From positions 1 through 64,000 of the forward strand of contig JAEPRB010000092.1 of the NCBI GenBank assembly GCA_016758965.1: a DNA stretch of 64,000 bases. The letters run 5' to 3'. A program made the translations under genes and the position numbers. Positions 27,401 through 39,600 of this stretch are shown piece by piece. The notes below the pieces were generated by a model. The model was not told the DNA's origin and ran no database searches. It was given only the letters and a program-made list of their open reading frames with translations. The stretch comes from Circinella minor. Its lineage: Eukaryota > Mucoromycota > Mucoromycetes > Mucorales > Lichtheimiaceae. Position 1 is the first letter of the stretch. The number at the start of each line of letters is the position of its first letter.

Positions 27401-28348
27401 TACTCTTCTCAGAATGAAAAAGGTAAAGATATTTCATTCATGTCTGGACTTCCTACAAAATTGGTCAAGCCTGCTGTGGAACACTTTTTGCACGGTGACA
27501 AGGTCGTATTCAAAGGTCTGGATGTTGAATTCTGGACAATGCGTATTGCTGCTGCACGTACTTTGGGATTAACGGATGAATGGGTTAAAAAAGTCGAACA
27601 AAGTGGAAGTACAAGACATACATTATTGTATGTTTTGAGTATTTTGGATGAACGTAGTCCATCGGCCAAGGTATTGAATGTGGGTGATGTTGTTTTGAGT
27701 ATCAATGGTCGATTGGTAACACGTATGTCGGAATTGATGACCATTCATGATGATGGCAAGGAGAGTGTGGATATGGTCGTTTTACGTAATGGCAAGGAAA
27801 TGGAAGTGACAGTACCTATGAGTCAATTTAGTGATTATGAAACAACACGTGTTGTTGGATGGCAAGGTGCTTTAATTCAACGTCCTTATAAAGCTGTACT
27901 TGAACAAGTACGTAATGTGCCTGATGGTGTTTATGTATCATGTACATTGTATGGTTCACCCGCATCTAATGTATTACGACCCGGTGTATGGATTGTTGAA
28001 GTGAATGGTAAACCAATACATGATTTAGATTCATTCCTCAAGGTTGTTCATGATCATGAATCTGAATTGATGCGTCGACGTCGACCCAGTTATATTCCGC
28101 CAGTGCAACGAAGTAAAGAAGAACAAGCCAAACGTGAAGAATCATTTAGTGAAGGAGATACACTTCGTGCGGATGATACCGATGATGATGATGATGATAA
28201 TGATGAAGGATATATTCGTATCAAGACAGTAAGCAGGAATGAAACCGTTCGTGTAGCAGCACTTAAATTAGATTTACATTATTGGGATACTTGGCAATTA
28301 GTGAAAGATGATAAGCGAGTATGTGGTTGGGTTTGTGAACAAGCTTAA
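24482..28348 (+). CDS. NMA111: Nuclear HtrA-family serine protease, NMA111/YNM3 orthologue
   Basis: Pro-apoptotic HtrA/Omi-type serine protease of fungi, nuclear in yeast. Seven exons (24482-24902, 24997-25169, 25269-25360, 25475-25534, 25675-26472, 26598-26689, 26763-28348) give about 1,073 residues; yeast Nma111 is 997. Domain order: N-terminal Ser/Thr-rich tail about 1-110; active protease with catalytic His in [10 protein letters not shown], Asp in [10 protein letters not shown] and Ser in [16 protein letters not shown] region with [15 protein letters not shown]; then a second, degenerate HtrA half ([13 protein letters not shown], no catalytic His; NSQGGLL in place of the Ser loop) with further PDZ repeats ([24 protein letters not shown]). 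This doubled architecture is diagnostic. An acidic [11 protein letters not shown] run and a basic RRRRP patch near residue 970-1010 could be a nuclear-localisation area. Confidence 0.95.
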
Positions 28349-28518
28349 ATGGTTTATATGTAAAATCAACAAATTTTCACCACGATCCTATTAAAAAAAA
28401 ATAATTATAGAATTTTCCTTTCTCCTTTTTTTTTTCTTATGATTATTCAAAATCCCCTCCCCCCCCCATTGTAAATAAAGTTTTTTTTTTAAAGAAAAAG
28501 TATGGATTTTTATTATTA

Positions 28519-29904
28519 TTAATAATCACGTCGTCTCCTCCGTCTTCGATCATCATCGTCATATCGATCACGTTTACGTGGACTTGGACTACGACGACGG
28601 CGATAGTCTTCTTCACTGTCAGAGCGTCGATCACGTTTACGTGGACTTGGACTACGACGACGGCGATAGTCTTCTTCACTGTCAGAGCGTCGATCACGTT
28701 TACGTGGACTTGGACTACGACGACGGCGATAATCTTCTTCACTGTCAGAGCGTCGATCACGTTTATGTGGACTAGGACTGCGACTCACGCTACGGTGACG
28801 AGGAGAACGATCATGTCTACTGGGACTAGTACTGCGATGATGACCCTCTTCTTCAGCATCAGAATGATGTCGACTACTACGATGTCGTTTTTCTTTCTTC
28901 TTTTTCTTACTTTTCTTTTTATCACTCTTTTTACGTGCTTTATCTCTAAAATAAGCTGCCATTGGATCTTCTGCATCATAATCATCCTTTTCTGTTGCTG
29001 TTGCAGCACGTGCTTCAGATTCTGATACTACGAAAAAAAAAAAAGAATTCATATCATTATTAACTTTTTGAATACTTTATATTATTATTATTATTATCAT
29101 TTACCTTCTATCATTTTAGGTGCCGCATTTTGTGTAGGAACATAGGGTTCTTCAATAAATGAACCATCTTCTTGTTTAATCCTTCTAGGTTTTGGTCCAT
29201 AGGAATGATCCACTCTTAATGTACGTCCAAGAACCTTAAGATAATATTTAGTATGACTTGAATCCATTTATATTATTGATTTGTTTGATATTAAAAACTT
29301 ACATTACTACCATTTAAATTATCTACAGCTAATACTGTACTTCGTTGATCTTCATATTGTAAAAATGCAAATCCTTTTGATTTACCGGTATCTTTATCAC
29401 GAATAAGTTCAATATTCATGATTTCACCATACCTAAATGAACAATATATAATATTAAGTATATGTAATAAAAAAAACCATTGTCATCTCCTTCTTTCTCT
29501 CTCTCTCTCTTTTATATATTTCTCTCATTCTTTCCATCCTTTATGTTTCATTGTGAATTAAACGTTGAAAGGGAGGGGGGAGGCGAGAAAGGAAGGAAGG
29601 TGTGTGGGGGGGGGAGGAACTTACTGAGAAAATATACAAATAATGTCACCTTCAGTAAGATCAAAAGGCATATTACCTGCAAAAATCCAAGCTGTATTTT
29701 TATATTGAGCATGCCATGAAGCAGATTCTGAATAATCGGATCGTTCTATTTCTCTTTCATTTATTCGTTGAATTTCTTTGACAACACTAAAAACAAACAC
29801 CCCACAAAACGTTTAAAAAAAAGGGTGCGTGTGAATTAGTTTTTTTTTTAATTGAACTCATTCTTTCTAGACAACAAGTAAAAAAGAATGTTTTCTTACT
29901 TCAT
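28519..29904 (-). CDS. IST3: IST3/SNU17 (RBMX2) spliceosomal RRM protein
   Basis: Component of the U2 snRNP-associated RES complex, needed for pre-mRNA retention and splicing. Read from the 5-nt coding exon ATGAA at 29900-29904, joined to VVKEIQRINEREIERSDYSES at 29,788 and below. Then come the RRM with RNP2 AWIFAGNM and RNP1 KGFAFLQYEDQRSTVLAVDN, the RES hallmark LGRTLRVDHSYGPK, and a C-tail ADPMAAYF-like motif (EDPMAAYFRDKARKK). The tail of about 150 residues is Lys/Arg/Ser rich and contains 21-residue repeats of RDRRSDSEEDYRRRRSPSPRK type. About 309 residues, longer than yeast Ist3 (148) and close to animal RBMX2 in style. Stop at 28519. The paralogous RS repeats are encoded by a 63-bp tandem repeat annotated separately. 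Confidence 0.9.
28566..28775 (-). repeat. 63-bp tandem repeat encoding RS-domain units
   Basis: Copies begin at 28571, 28634, 28697 and 28760 (spacing exactly 63 bp). The first three are nearly identical at the nucleotide level, the last degraded. Each encodes 21 residues with the core SDSEEDYRRRRSPSPRK. Near identity at synonymous positions implies recent expansion, so repeat number is probably polymorphic. Confidence 0.93.
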
Positions 29905-30178
29905 TGCGTTTTATATATTAAGAAAGAAAAGAAAAAAATAAGTTGTCAAATAGTTTTTTTTTTTTTTTTTGGTTGTATAAAAAAACTCAGTCAGTTACTC
30001 AAAGAGAAAGTAGGAAAAAAACACTTAATGCAAAAAAAAAAAAAAAAAAAAAAAATCATTTATCAAGACAAAACAGTGCTTTCCCTTCCTTCTTTACTAA
30101 ACTTCTTTATTAAAATCCATTTGGTTCAAATAATAGAAAATAATGATAAAACTTTATATATATATATATATTCTTTAT

Positions 30179-31083
30179 TTAATGATTTTGAGTCATACGA
30201 GCAAGATATTCTTTCTTTTCTGCATGATACTTTTCCAAACCACCCTTTGCTAAATCGACATAAATCTAAAATAAGTAATAATAATAATAATAATATATCA
30301 GTATATATTATAATAATTATGATGATCTTTTTTAACATAAAAATAATCAAACCTTCTTTTCATTTTCAGGAAGTTCTTTATATTCTTTGGCAGCCTGAGA
30401 TGATTGTTCCATCAAAGGTAATTTTTGGAAAGAAGGTTCAGTACGTTTTTTCTTCAAATAATACATATATCCATTCATAGCAGGACGTTTAGGTACATTA
30501 GGATCTGGTAATTCTTTCAACTTATACTTTCGACGTAATAAGTTTTCTTTATAAAGTTGTTCTGCTGTTGCACCTTGAATAGCTTTTTCATATGCTTCAT
30601 TATGAATTTCATTTTCTTTTTTATAAATATCACTATATGTCTAAATATTTTATCAATTGTTGTTAATATTTATAATATATAAACAATCCATTTATTATTA
30701 TTATTACCTGTTTTTCAGCATCAGACAAGGCACCCCATTTAACAGAAAGTTCTTTAGTAGCTTGAGCAACATTAAATTTACCAGTGGTTGGTTTAACATC
30801 TTTTATATTTTCACGAATATAAACTTGCCAACCGGAACGAGGTTTTGGTGGTACATTTTCAAGAACTTTTTTTTTTTTTTTTTAACAAAATTAGTATTAT
30901 AGAAAAATAAAACAGACGCGTTTTTTTAATTTTTTTTTTTATTCAGGGTATATAATAATAAATAAATAAAATAATTAAATACATACTACTCTTGAACTTT
31001 TTAGGACGCATAGATTTCGTAGAAAGATAAGCACGTTGTTGAAAACCCACACCAGATTGAACCAATTTTGTTAATGCATTCAT
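30179..31083 (-). CDS. Mitochondrial HMG-box DNA-packaging protein (TFAM/ABF2-like)
   Basis: Predicted mitochondrial nucleoid protein. The start at 31081-31083 gives an N-terminus MNALTKLVQSGVGFQQRAYL, basic and amphipathic with an RAYLS-type presequence cleavage region. Two HMG boxes follow: box A around PPKPRSGWQVYIRENI, LSVKWGALSDAEKQTYSD; box B starting VPKRPAMNGYMYYLKKKR and ending in AAKEYKELPENEKK joined by an intron to IYVDLAKGGLEKYHAEKKEY. About 209 residues in four exons, close to Abf2 (183) and TFAM (246). The boundary TTTATAG just before the ATG suggests a spliced 5' leader. It lies head-to-tail with IST3, 274 bp apart, on the same strand. Localisation is inferred from the presequence. 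Confidence 0.85.
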
Positions 31084-31746
31084 TGTTGTTGACTATAAAA
31101 GAAAAAAAAAAGAGAGAGAGAGAGGTACAAAAGTGAAACTAAAAAAAAAAAAAAATGCACTACATATATATAAAAAAAAAAGGTGTGTGACAGTCCCGCT
31201 TTTTTTATCTAAATTTGTCGAACAACAGACCAATTATAATTTTGTGGAACACTTCTCCCATTCTTGAATTTAATATATTTCTTTTTGACAACTTACATAA
31301 CAATCCCTATTTATTATACAAGTATACCTTCTTTATATAATCTTTTGTATGTATATATGATATAAAAATATTATACATAATATATATTTAAAATAGATAT
31401 TCATTCCACCCCAAAGATAATAATCCTAAAAACAACTGATAATTATTCCTAACAATTTTTAGTTTTAAAAATTAGGTATTTGATTACGTATATAATACAT
31501 CAACAACATCACAACATTACGTATTATAATCATTATATACGGAAATAAAATTATACGTACTAAATTTTAAGTAATATATACATATATATGGTGTTAATAT
31601 ATTACTACTTTTTATTATTATTATTATTGTTATTAGGTGTTTAATATAAATATATATTTATAATATTATTTTACAAGCATAAAAGATTACATTCTAGTAT
31701 AATATTTTTAATAAAACTATTAAAGACATTAATGCTACTACTATTA
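31084..31746. other. Intergenic, very AT-rich
   Basis: Promoter side of the HMG-box gene and 3' side of the coiled-coil gene. Mostly A/T with a GA repeat at about 31110-31122. No gene or RNA recognised. Confidence 0.5.
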
Positions 31747-32244
31747 TTATTGTTGATATGAATATTCTTCAATTTCCAATTTTAATTGTTCTATTTGACT
31801 TTGTTGATCTTGTATTATGCGTCGCATATCTCGTACTTCTCTTTGATGTTGATGTTGTTGTTCTCTTAATGCTTGAGCTATACGTTGTTCAACACGATCT
31901 TGTACTTGTCCTAATTGATGTATCAAATCACCTACTTGATCATTTAATACTTCCAAAATGTCATGTTGATCACGAAAATGTTTCTGTAATATTTCTTGTT
32001 CCTCATCAACACGATTTTGTCTCTCGACTAAAAATCGTTTTAACATTGTTATTTCTATCCGATATTTTCTTATTCGTTCTCGTTGTCGTAGTATAAGACG
32101 ACGTTGTTGTACAATTTGTGATGTTTCACCAGTACCGCTACTTCCAGATCTTGTTTGAACCATATCTCGATCACGTACATCTTGTTGAATCGTTGATTGA
32201 TTTTTTAAAACTGGATCTGTTCGTTTTCGTCGTCGTTGCGACAT
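31747..32244 (-). CDS. Hypothetical intronless coiled-coil protein, 165 aa
   Basis: Single uninterrupted frame from an ATG at 32242-32244 to a stop at 31747. The N-terminal 45 residues are basic and disordered-looking (MSQRRRKRTDPVLKN, then TRSGSSGTGETS). Residues about 46-165 are almost entirely heptad-like, Gln/Arg/Glu/Leu-rich (RQRERIRKYRIEITMLKRFL, QVGDLIHQLGQVQDRVEQRI, QSQIEQLKLEIEEY), predicted as one long coiled coil. No named family recognised. Lack of introns is unusual beside its neighbours. The base use is that of a coding exon and no stop intervenes in a 25% GC region, so the frame is likely real. It could be a cytoskeletal or centrosomal linker, but that would be a guess. Confidence 0.65.
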   Translation of the reverse strand: MSQRRRKRTDPVLKNQSTIQQDVRDRDMVQTRSGSSGTGETSQIVQQRRLILRQRERIRKYRIEITMLKRFLVERQNRVDEEQEILQKHFRDQHDILEVLNDQVGDLIHQLGQVQDRVEQRIAQALREQQHQHQREVRDMRRIIQDQQSQIEQLKLEIEEYSYQQ

Positions 32245-33680
32245 TATTTTTATATTATGTTCAAAAATTGTAGAGAAACAAAAAAGAAATAGATAAAGAA
32301 AATGGTATTAATAAGAATAAGATAAGTTCTTTTAAAAATATGAAAAAGAAGAAAAAAAAAACAAGGGACATAGAAAGCATTTATATATAAAATCTATTCT
32401 AGTACCATTTTTATTAATATCGATTCTTTTGATTCATAAACCAATTCATCTTCATTGTACTTTTATGCTAATAAAATAAAAATATCATTGTTACTGACTG
32501 AAAAAAAAGAGCTCTTCCATCTATTATAGTGCACAAAGAAATTCAAAGAACAATCAAACAATCTTAAAAAAAAAAAGTAATATTTGTTAAATTTAAATAA
32601 TTGTAGCCCTTGGCAACAATAATCGAGTACTTATAAAAAAAGGTTTTATAAATCAACCCCCCCCCCGTGGCAACTTCAATTCTCCAAAAGGATTATCGTT
32701 CCTAAACTCTATATAGCTTATTTATTATTAGGCTTCCTTGAAATTTCATAAATTTAAACTTTGTCAAAAGATCTTTGTGTCCTTGACTTATAAATTAAAA
32801 CTTTTTACATATGATTAGTTTATGTTTCTGAAAAGATTACTGTATTGAGTATTAAATGCATTTTAGAACCAAAAGTATATAAATATCTCATGAAATCTTT
32901 GTTTTCAATTTATTATTTCTATTCTACGTTATTCTACTGCTGCAAGTAAACTTTTGATAGCATAGTAATCAATACAAATCTACTATACTATTATTATTAC
33001 TTTTGACACATTTAAATAGTGTACGTAGCTCTTCATGTAATGCAAAATGAGAACATGTCTTGACTTATAACATACGTATTACACTTTTTTTAAAAACTGT
33101 GAGAATATCCTAACAGTATCAAGAGAGTATTACATTACCACATATTGTAGTGTATATATAAATATATAATTAATAAGTTTAATTATACAAAAATGTATGA
33201 AAGCATTAAATAAATAAAAAATTAGTGTCTTTTTATATCATCCCTAATAGTATCCTTTTTATTCACTCGAAAAAAAAAATCGGAGGAACCTATTCAAGAA
33301 GATTTAAGCTTTCCACATTCCATTACAAATGCTGGCCTATGCTCGATTATAATAATAATGGTAATATAAACAATAACTTGTTTATCAATTAGTTTTTGTA
33401 GCAGCGTCCATCAAAAGAGTACATTCCTTTGTGAAGTTTCTTTCTTATTGATTGAGTACACTTTTCTTTTATTTTTCTTTTTTATTTGGAGATGGCCCCC
33501 CAGAATCACTATGTATCGATCATCACAACAACAAAAAGATGGGGTGTCCAAGACGGAGGTAAAAGAAAAGAATAATGCTTTGAAAGAGGGATGAAAATAA
33601 AACCATTCATTTATAATTAGCTTAAATATCAATAATAATAATAATGCACACACACACACACAAGTGAATTATTGAAACTA
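32245..33680. other. Intergenic
   Basis: Promoter side of the coiled-coil gene followed by AT-rich DNA up to the pogo-like element. No exon seen. A C-run occurs at 32660-32667 and a (CA)n tract at 33647-33662. Confidence 0.5.
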
Positions 33681-35852
33681 CAGACAATCCCCGTTAATTT
33701 CATATCCGTTAATTTTCACACCTCATTAACTTCATTAAAAATCAAGGAATGGTAAAAATACCATAGGAAAATTTTCACATCCTCCATGAGGTGAATGAAA
33801 TGAAATAATGACTTTAAATTGTCACGTTGTCGTGGTAACAGAGCACTTGTTGATGACCGTACTAAAGACTCCATTTATAAAATAACTGATAATAATAATA
33901 ATAATATAACAATAAAGAAAGAGAAGTGAGGAATAGTGAGGGTTTATATATTTAATAATACGTATCATAGAAAGAAAAAACAAGAAGAGTAGAAAAGGAA
34001 GGGTTGGGTCAAGAAGAAGGGGAATCAGTAGTACAAACGATGAATAAAACGAATAAATAAATAAAAAAAAAGAGCGTTTTTTGTTACTGACCTTTCCCCT
34101 TTTTCTCTTTCGAGCTTTTTAGCATCATGATTGCTTAATTATAACAATAACCTAATTCTCCAGCGGTACTAGAGAATTTTATTGGGTGCACAACGAGTGA
34201 TTCTCATATAGATTGATACCAGAAATCGGCAGTGGCAATAACAGGTAAATTTTCTCGATCTGTCTCGCTCGTTCCGTAACATTATATATAGAAAAAGCTC
34301 ATTTTTTCTGTGTAATTTCTCAATAACGTATCAAATCTGTTTTTATTATTATAAGATGATTATCCAACTAATTAGCTGTCAGTTAAACAGACCTATTACT
34401 TCTTTTTTTTTTTTTTTTACTATTTTAACTATATTTTGCTTAAAATTAACAAAATTATGATAATATAAAGGAGAACGTTCTTCTCGGCCCGGTGCCTATA
34501 CAGTATAAAAATGAAAAACGAATTGTTATTGCTATGAATGTTTAACAAATTACTTGCTTTGTACTGTAACATTTCTTGTAAAAAACATCTTTCTTTTTTA
34601 TTTTTAATATACCATCTTTTCCCCCTCTTCTGTTCATTGTTATATATTTATTTTGAGAATACATATAAATAAAAGACAATCTATGTCTATTAGATACGAC
34701 TTGTTATATAAACTATACTAATAAGAATGAAATAGAAACTTTTTTTAGTAGGAGATGTTATATGAGCATAAATAATATATGTGCGTGCTGAAAAGAAAAT
34801 GGTACATTTGCAAAAAAAAAAAAAAATTGATTCCGGTTTATAATTTTCACTATTATATACACGATCCCAATCCTTGATGAATGTGATACTATTACAGTAA
34901 TAGTAAAGCATACTCTCTATGAATCCGATCAAAGAAATTAAAGAACAATTCTCTTTTAGAAAATCATTTATTATAAACAAGTTCATTGTTCATAAAGAAT
35001 TGGTTATTGGGAGTGGTTTAAAGAGATCTTATTATTAAACTTTCCAAATAGAATAATACTATCATTATGATGAGGACTCGCATTATGCGATAGTTACACG
35101 AACAATTAATTAGTCGATAATTCCATGAGTTCTTGATAATCAGATAAATAAAAGAGTTTTATCAATAATGATAATCGCAAAGTCTAATACGTATTATTAT
35201 TTCTACTGGATATTAGTACGTAAACATGAAAAAAATATATAGCGTCCTGATACTTTTTTCGAAATAAAATCTAATGCTAAATTTTAGGAATTTTGTAGCT
35301 ATGGTAAAGGCGAAAAGTAATGGCACACTGAAAAAATTATTATTTGAAATACTTTTAGAGATTTTCTGCTGCAAAAACGTTCTACTTTCCAAAGGTGATA
35401 TAATTAACCAGTTTGTCAATATGTGTATTGTAAAAATAAAAAAAAAAACTCAATCACTATATATAATCATATTTTATATTATAATTTTTATTCAAATAGC
35501 TTTATAATATATATTCATTGGTATATATTATGTCCATTTATAAAAAAAAAAGGATGGGGGAGGTTATTTTAAAAAAAAGAGCAGATTTTCACTAATACGT
35601 AGATATCAACCAAAATATTTTAACGGAATATTCATGATTGAACTTTTTCTTCTACTTAACTATTAAATATGTAACATTTAGTTTATGATGTTAATGGCTT
35701 TTGTTCCATATACAATAAATACGTATTATATAAGTTCATAAAATATGAAGTAATTCCACCTTTTTGGGATCTACTGTTTGTTAATAGTAGTTATTATGAA
35801 AATAATCTATGTATCGAATAACAAATAGCTTATATTTAACGGGGATCGTCTG
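33681..35852. mobile_element. Pogo/Tigger-like DNA element with TA duplication, non-autonomous
   Basis: The left end reads CAGACAATCCCCGTTAA (33681-33697). The right end, reverse-complemented from 35852, reads CAGACGATCCCCGTTAA: 16 of 17 identical. Both ends are bordered by TA (33679-33680 and 35853-35854), as expected for a Tc1/mariner-superfamily insertion. Starting with CAG and carrying a repeated subterminal CCGTTAATTT word (33691 and about 33707) is typical of the pogo/Tigger branch. No transposase frame is recognisable in the 2,172 bp, so this is either a deletion derivative or an old copy with unrelated interior sequence. The interior is AT-rich, with a mildly GC-richer patch at 34155-34290. 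Confidence 0.55.
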
Positions 35853-36616
35853 TATGAGTTCAAATTGCAGATTCATGACCTTGTTGTGTAGGACACCGTA
35901 ACAAAAAAAAAAGTTAATACGTAATACTTAATATACTATAAGATTGTGCTGATTTAAATAGTAGTATACTTTGATGATATATACAAAAGTATCTCGAATT
36001 GGAAAAAGCATAAAAAAAGAAGGAAAGGGAACGTAAAATTGTTACGTATAATTTATAGAGAGCTTTAATTTATTATATAAAAATACACTGTACGTATAAC
36101 ATGTTGTCCATTTCTTGTTTAAATGAGTTGTTTGTTTGTAATATACAATTATTCATCAGCCTTTAGTTTGCTATGTACTCTTTTTAATTACAAATGTAAT
36201 ATATACATATTGAAAAAAGAAATTATTACTATGGTTATAAAAAAAAAACCATGACAACATGAATAAATTTGTTGTCATGAAAAATTTATACTGCTCAATA
36301 TATACAATTCTAGTATTATTACTATTGTTGAAGTAAAGACATTTTCAAGAATAATTTTTTATTTTACATAATTATACATAAAGAAAAAAGGATTCGTTTT
36401 AGAAACAAAAAGAAAAGTATATAAACGGAAGGGAGAAGGAAGAATTCATTGTTGTAGTTTAAAGAAGAAGAAAGGATGATAGTAAAAATAATAAAATACA
36501 TACGTATATAATAATAATAATAATAATAATAGTAATAATATATCAAATAAAAATATTTATATTTAAATAATAGAAAAGAAAAAGATTGTGTTTTTTTTTT
36601 GGATTAAAAAAAAAAA
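35853..36616. other. Intergenic, AT-rich
   Basis: Sequence between the element and the 3' end of the minus-strand permease. (TAA)n at about 36513-36530. No gene seen. Confidence 0.5.
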
Positions 36617-39600
36617 TTAAGTGAAAACAATAACAATACGTTTCCAGATTTTTTGATACCAAGTACCTTCAATAACACGTTCCTGAAGCATTTGATCACG
36701 TAATTCTTTATCAGTGACCAATTCAGAAACACCGGTATCTAAATCAATTTCCATCAATGGAACCATCTTGGATTTAGACCACCATTTGGTAATACAAAAA
36801 CCGACACCACAAAAGATTAAACCAGCATAGTTTCCGATAAGACCGACAGCACTAGGAGGTGAGAAGAAAGAGTAACCAGAAATTAATGCACAGACAGTAC
36901 AACCGATAATATCAAAGATATCACCAAATGGATGCCTAAAAAGTGATAAAGTTAAAAAAAAAAAAGATTAATTCAAAAAGGCAAACATGGCTCTATTGCT
37001 TCTAATGAATGATGTCATATTTATATTAGCTACTACTAGAATAGTAACTTACCAAGGTGCTTTAAATGGTAAAATATCTAAATCTCTGCCTTGTGCCTTA
37101 AATGCTTGACGGAAACGGAAATGGGCAAGACAGATAGAACCCCATGTGACAAAACCTGCAACACCAGACAAACTTACAAGAACTTGGTATAAAGCCTTGC
37201 CTGGAATAACAGAGGTAACGAAACAAACTAAACTTACAAGAGCAGTACAAGTTAAAGCCCAAATAGGCACACCACGTTTGGAAATATAACCTATAAGAAA
37301 AAATATATATTATATAACAAAAGTTAATACACTGTCTTCTCCTTTCCATTTTAATAATATGTTTACGTACCAAGTTTCTTCCATGCAATTCCTTCTTCTG
37401 ACAATGCAAGCATAGTACGACTAGCAACATATAAACCACTATTGGCACATGAGAGAACCTTATTTATATAAATAGTAATAATGTTTTGTGTTTGTTAGAG
37501 GATAATTTGTTCATAAAAAGTATGTATTTCAACAATCAAAAGAAGAGATATATAAATATGGAAGAAAGATTATTTCTTTTCCCATACAACATGCATGTGT
37601 AATTATGCATATATATATAGGTTAATAGGCAACAAGGAAAGAAAAAAGAACATACCGTGATCAAAATTACAACATTCATAATATGTGCAACACTTGCTAA
37701 ACTACCTTTTGAGAATACAAGAGTAAATGGAGAAACAGTAGTATCACCACTTTCGGTATTCAAGTTATGAGCTAATAATTATTATATACAATATTAATCA
37801 GCCATCTTATTTTTATGGACGTTATAAAAAAAAATTAAAAATCAAAAATAACTTACGATCATTCCAAGGAATAACTTGACCCATAATGAAGACTATAAAT
37901 AATAATTATTTGTGGTTGTCAATAATAAAGAAAAATATATTATAAGACGACATTATCTTATATTTTTTTTAATCTCACCTGAGCCAAGGTAGAAAACAAT
38001 AATACGCCAGAAAACAGTTTTAATTGCACGAGGTACTTGCTAAACAAAGAGAAAATAAAATAAAATAAAGGTTTGTTTTAAGGATAAATAAACAAATTTG
38101 TTCTCTTTTTTTTTTTTTTTTTAAGAAAAAAAGTTACCTTTAATGGATTACTACATTCACCAGCCTATTTTTTTTTTTTTTTTTTTTTTTTTTTGCATTC
38201 ATCATATTAGTACATATTTCTTGATCTGGGGAAAATAAAAATAAAATAAGGAGGAAAAGCTTCGCCACAAAGTAAAAAAAAAAAAAATTATTTATTGAAC
38301 TTACTGTGATACCAATAATTTCAGTACCTTGCATACTGAAAGAAGCAAGTACAAAAGAATCAATTACACCGAGAACACCATGTGGGAAAGCATTGCCATT
38401 TTCCCAATATTTGAAACCATATACTTCATCACTGTATATATAGATACGTTAGCAACCATTGTTATAAATATTATTTGAAAATAAAATAGCTTACCCAACA
38501 AGTCCACCTGAAATACAAGCACCCACAATGATGAAAATGATGACCGCCAAAACTTTAATCTAATTTTTTTTTTCACGTTATACAATCAAAAAAATTGACG
38601 GATCAGTAAAAAGTAGAAAAAAATAAAAATACAAAATTCTTTTTGCTGAGTCTTTCCATGACAACGCAAAAAAAAAAAAAAAAAAAAGGATCAAAAGAGA
38701 TCAACAACATCCTCTTTTATCCTCCCACTCTCTTCTAAAAATAAACTTACCAAACTAAACCAATATTCAGTTTCACCATAACTTCTTGCACCAAACATGT
38801 TTAACAAAAAGATAATCACAAGATAAATCAACGACCCTGAAATAAAAAAAAAAAAAAAGGTAGATCCATTCTGGTCAGTACAGTTTTTTTTTTTTGCGTA
38901 GCAGTTTTTCATTAAGCATCACACAGACAAACAAAAGATTATAAATAAATAAATAAGAATATATATATATATATATATATATAGCAATAAATATACAAAA
39001 TACTTACAAGCCCAATCTGGTACTTTGTCAGTCCAAAATTGCATGACAAGTGGTAGAGCAACTAATTCAGCAGCTACAATAATAGCCCAACAACCCCTAT
39101 ATATACATTTTTTTTTTTTGGCGAATTAGTTTTTTTTTTATTTATCCTGTCAATTCATTATAGAATACAGAAACAAAAAAAAATACATACCAATAGTTAT
39201 AACCAACCATAGCACCAAAAGAGTCATCAACAAAACGTTTACAATAAATAGTAAATGATCCAGATACCTAAAAAAAAATTACACATGATAATAAAAACAA
39301 CAAATAAAAAGTACTATTATTAGTCTTTTTTAATGCAAATCAAACTTGCAGATCAAGTTAAAAAAAACATACCGGAATATAAGTAGCCATTTCACCTAAT
39401 GAATAAGCTACCCAAAATACAATAAAACCAATAATTGCATAGGCTAAAAAAAAAATGAAATAAAGAAATTATTAGAAATTTCTATCTTTTCCTTTTTCTC
39501 ATCAATTGTGTCGCATCAAATGTTGTTGAATTTCATACCGATTAAGGCACCAGCAGGACCTAAATAGTAATAATAATAAATGATTTACAGAATTTTTTGT

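Noticed and set aside
27409..27744. Minus-strand frame within the NMA111 last exon
   Set aside because: Antisense shadow of a conserved coding exon.
30028..30480. Plus-strand open frame of 150 codons
   Set aside because: Begins in a poly-A run and overlaps the exons and an intron of the minus-strand HMG-box gene, whose homology is clear.
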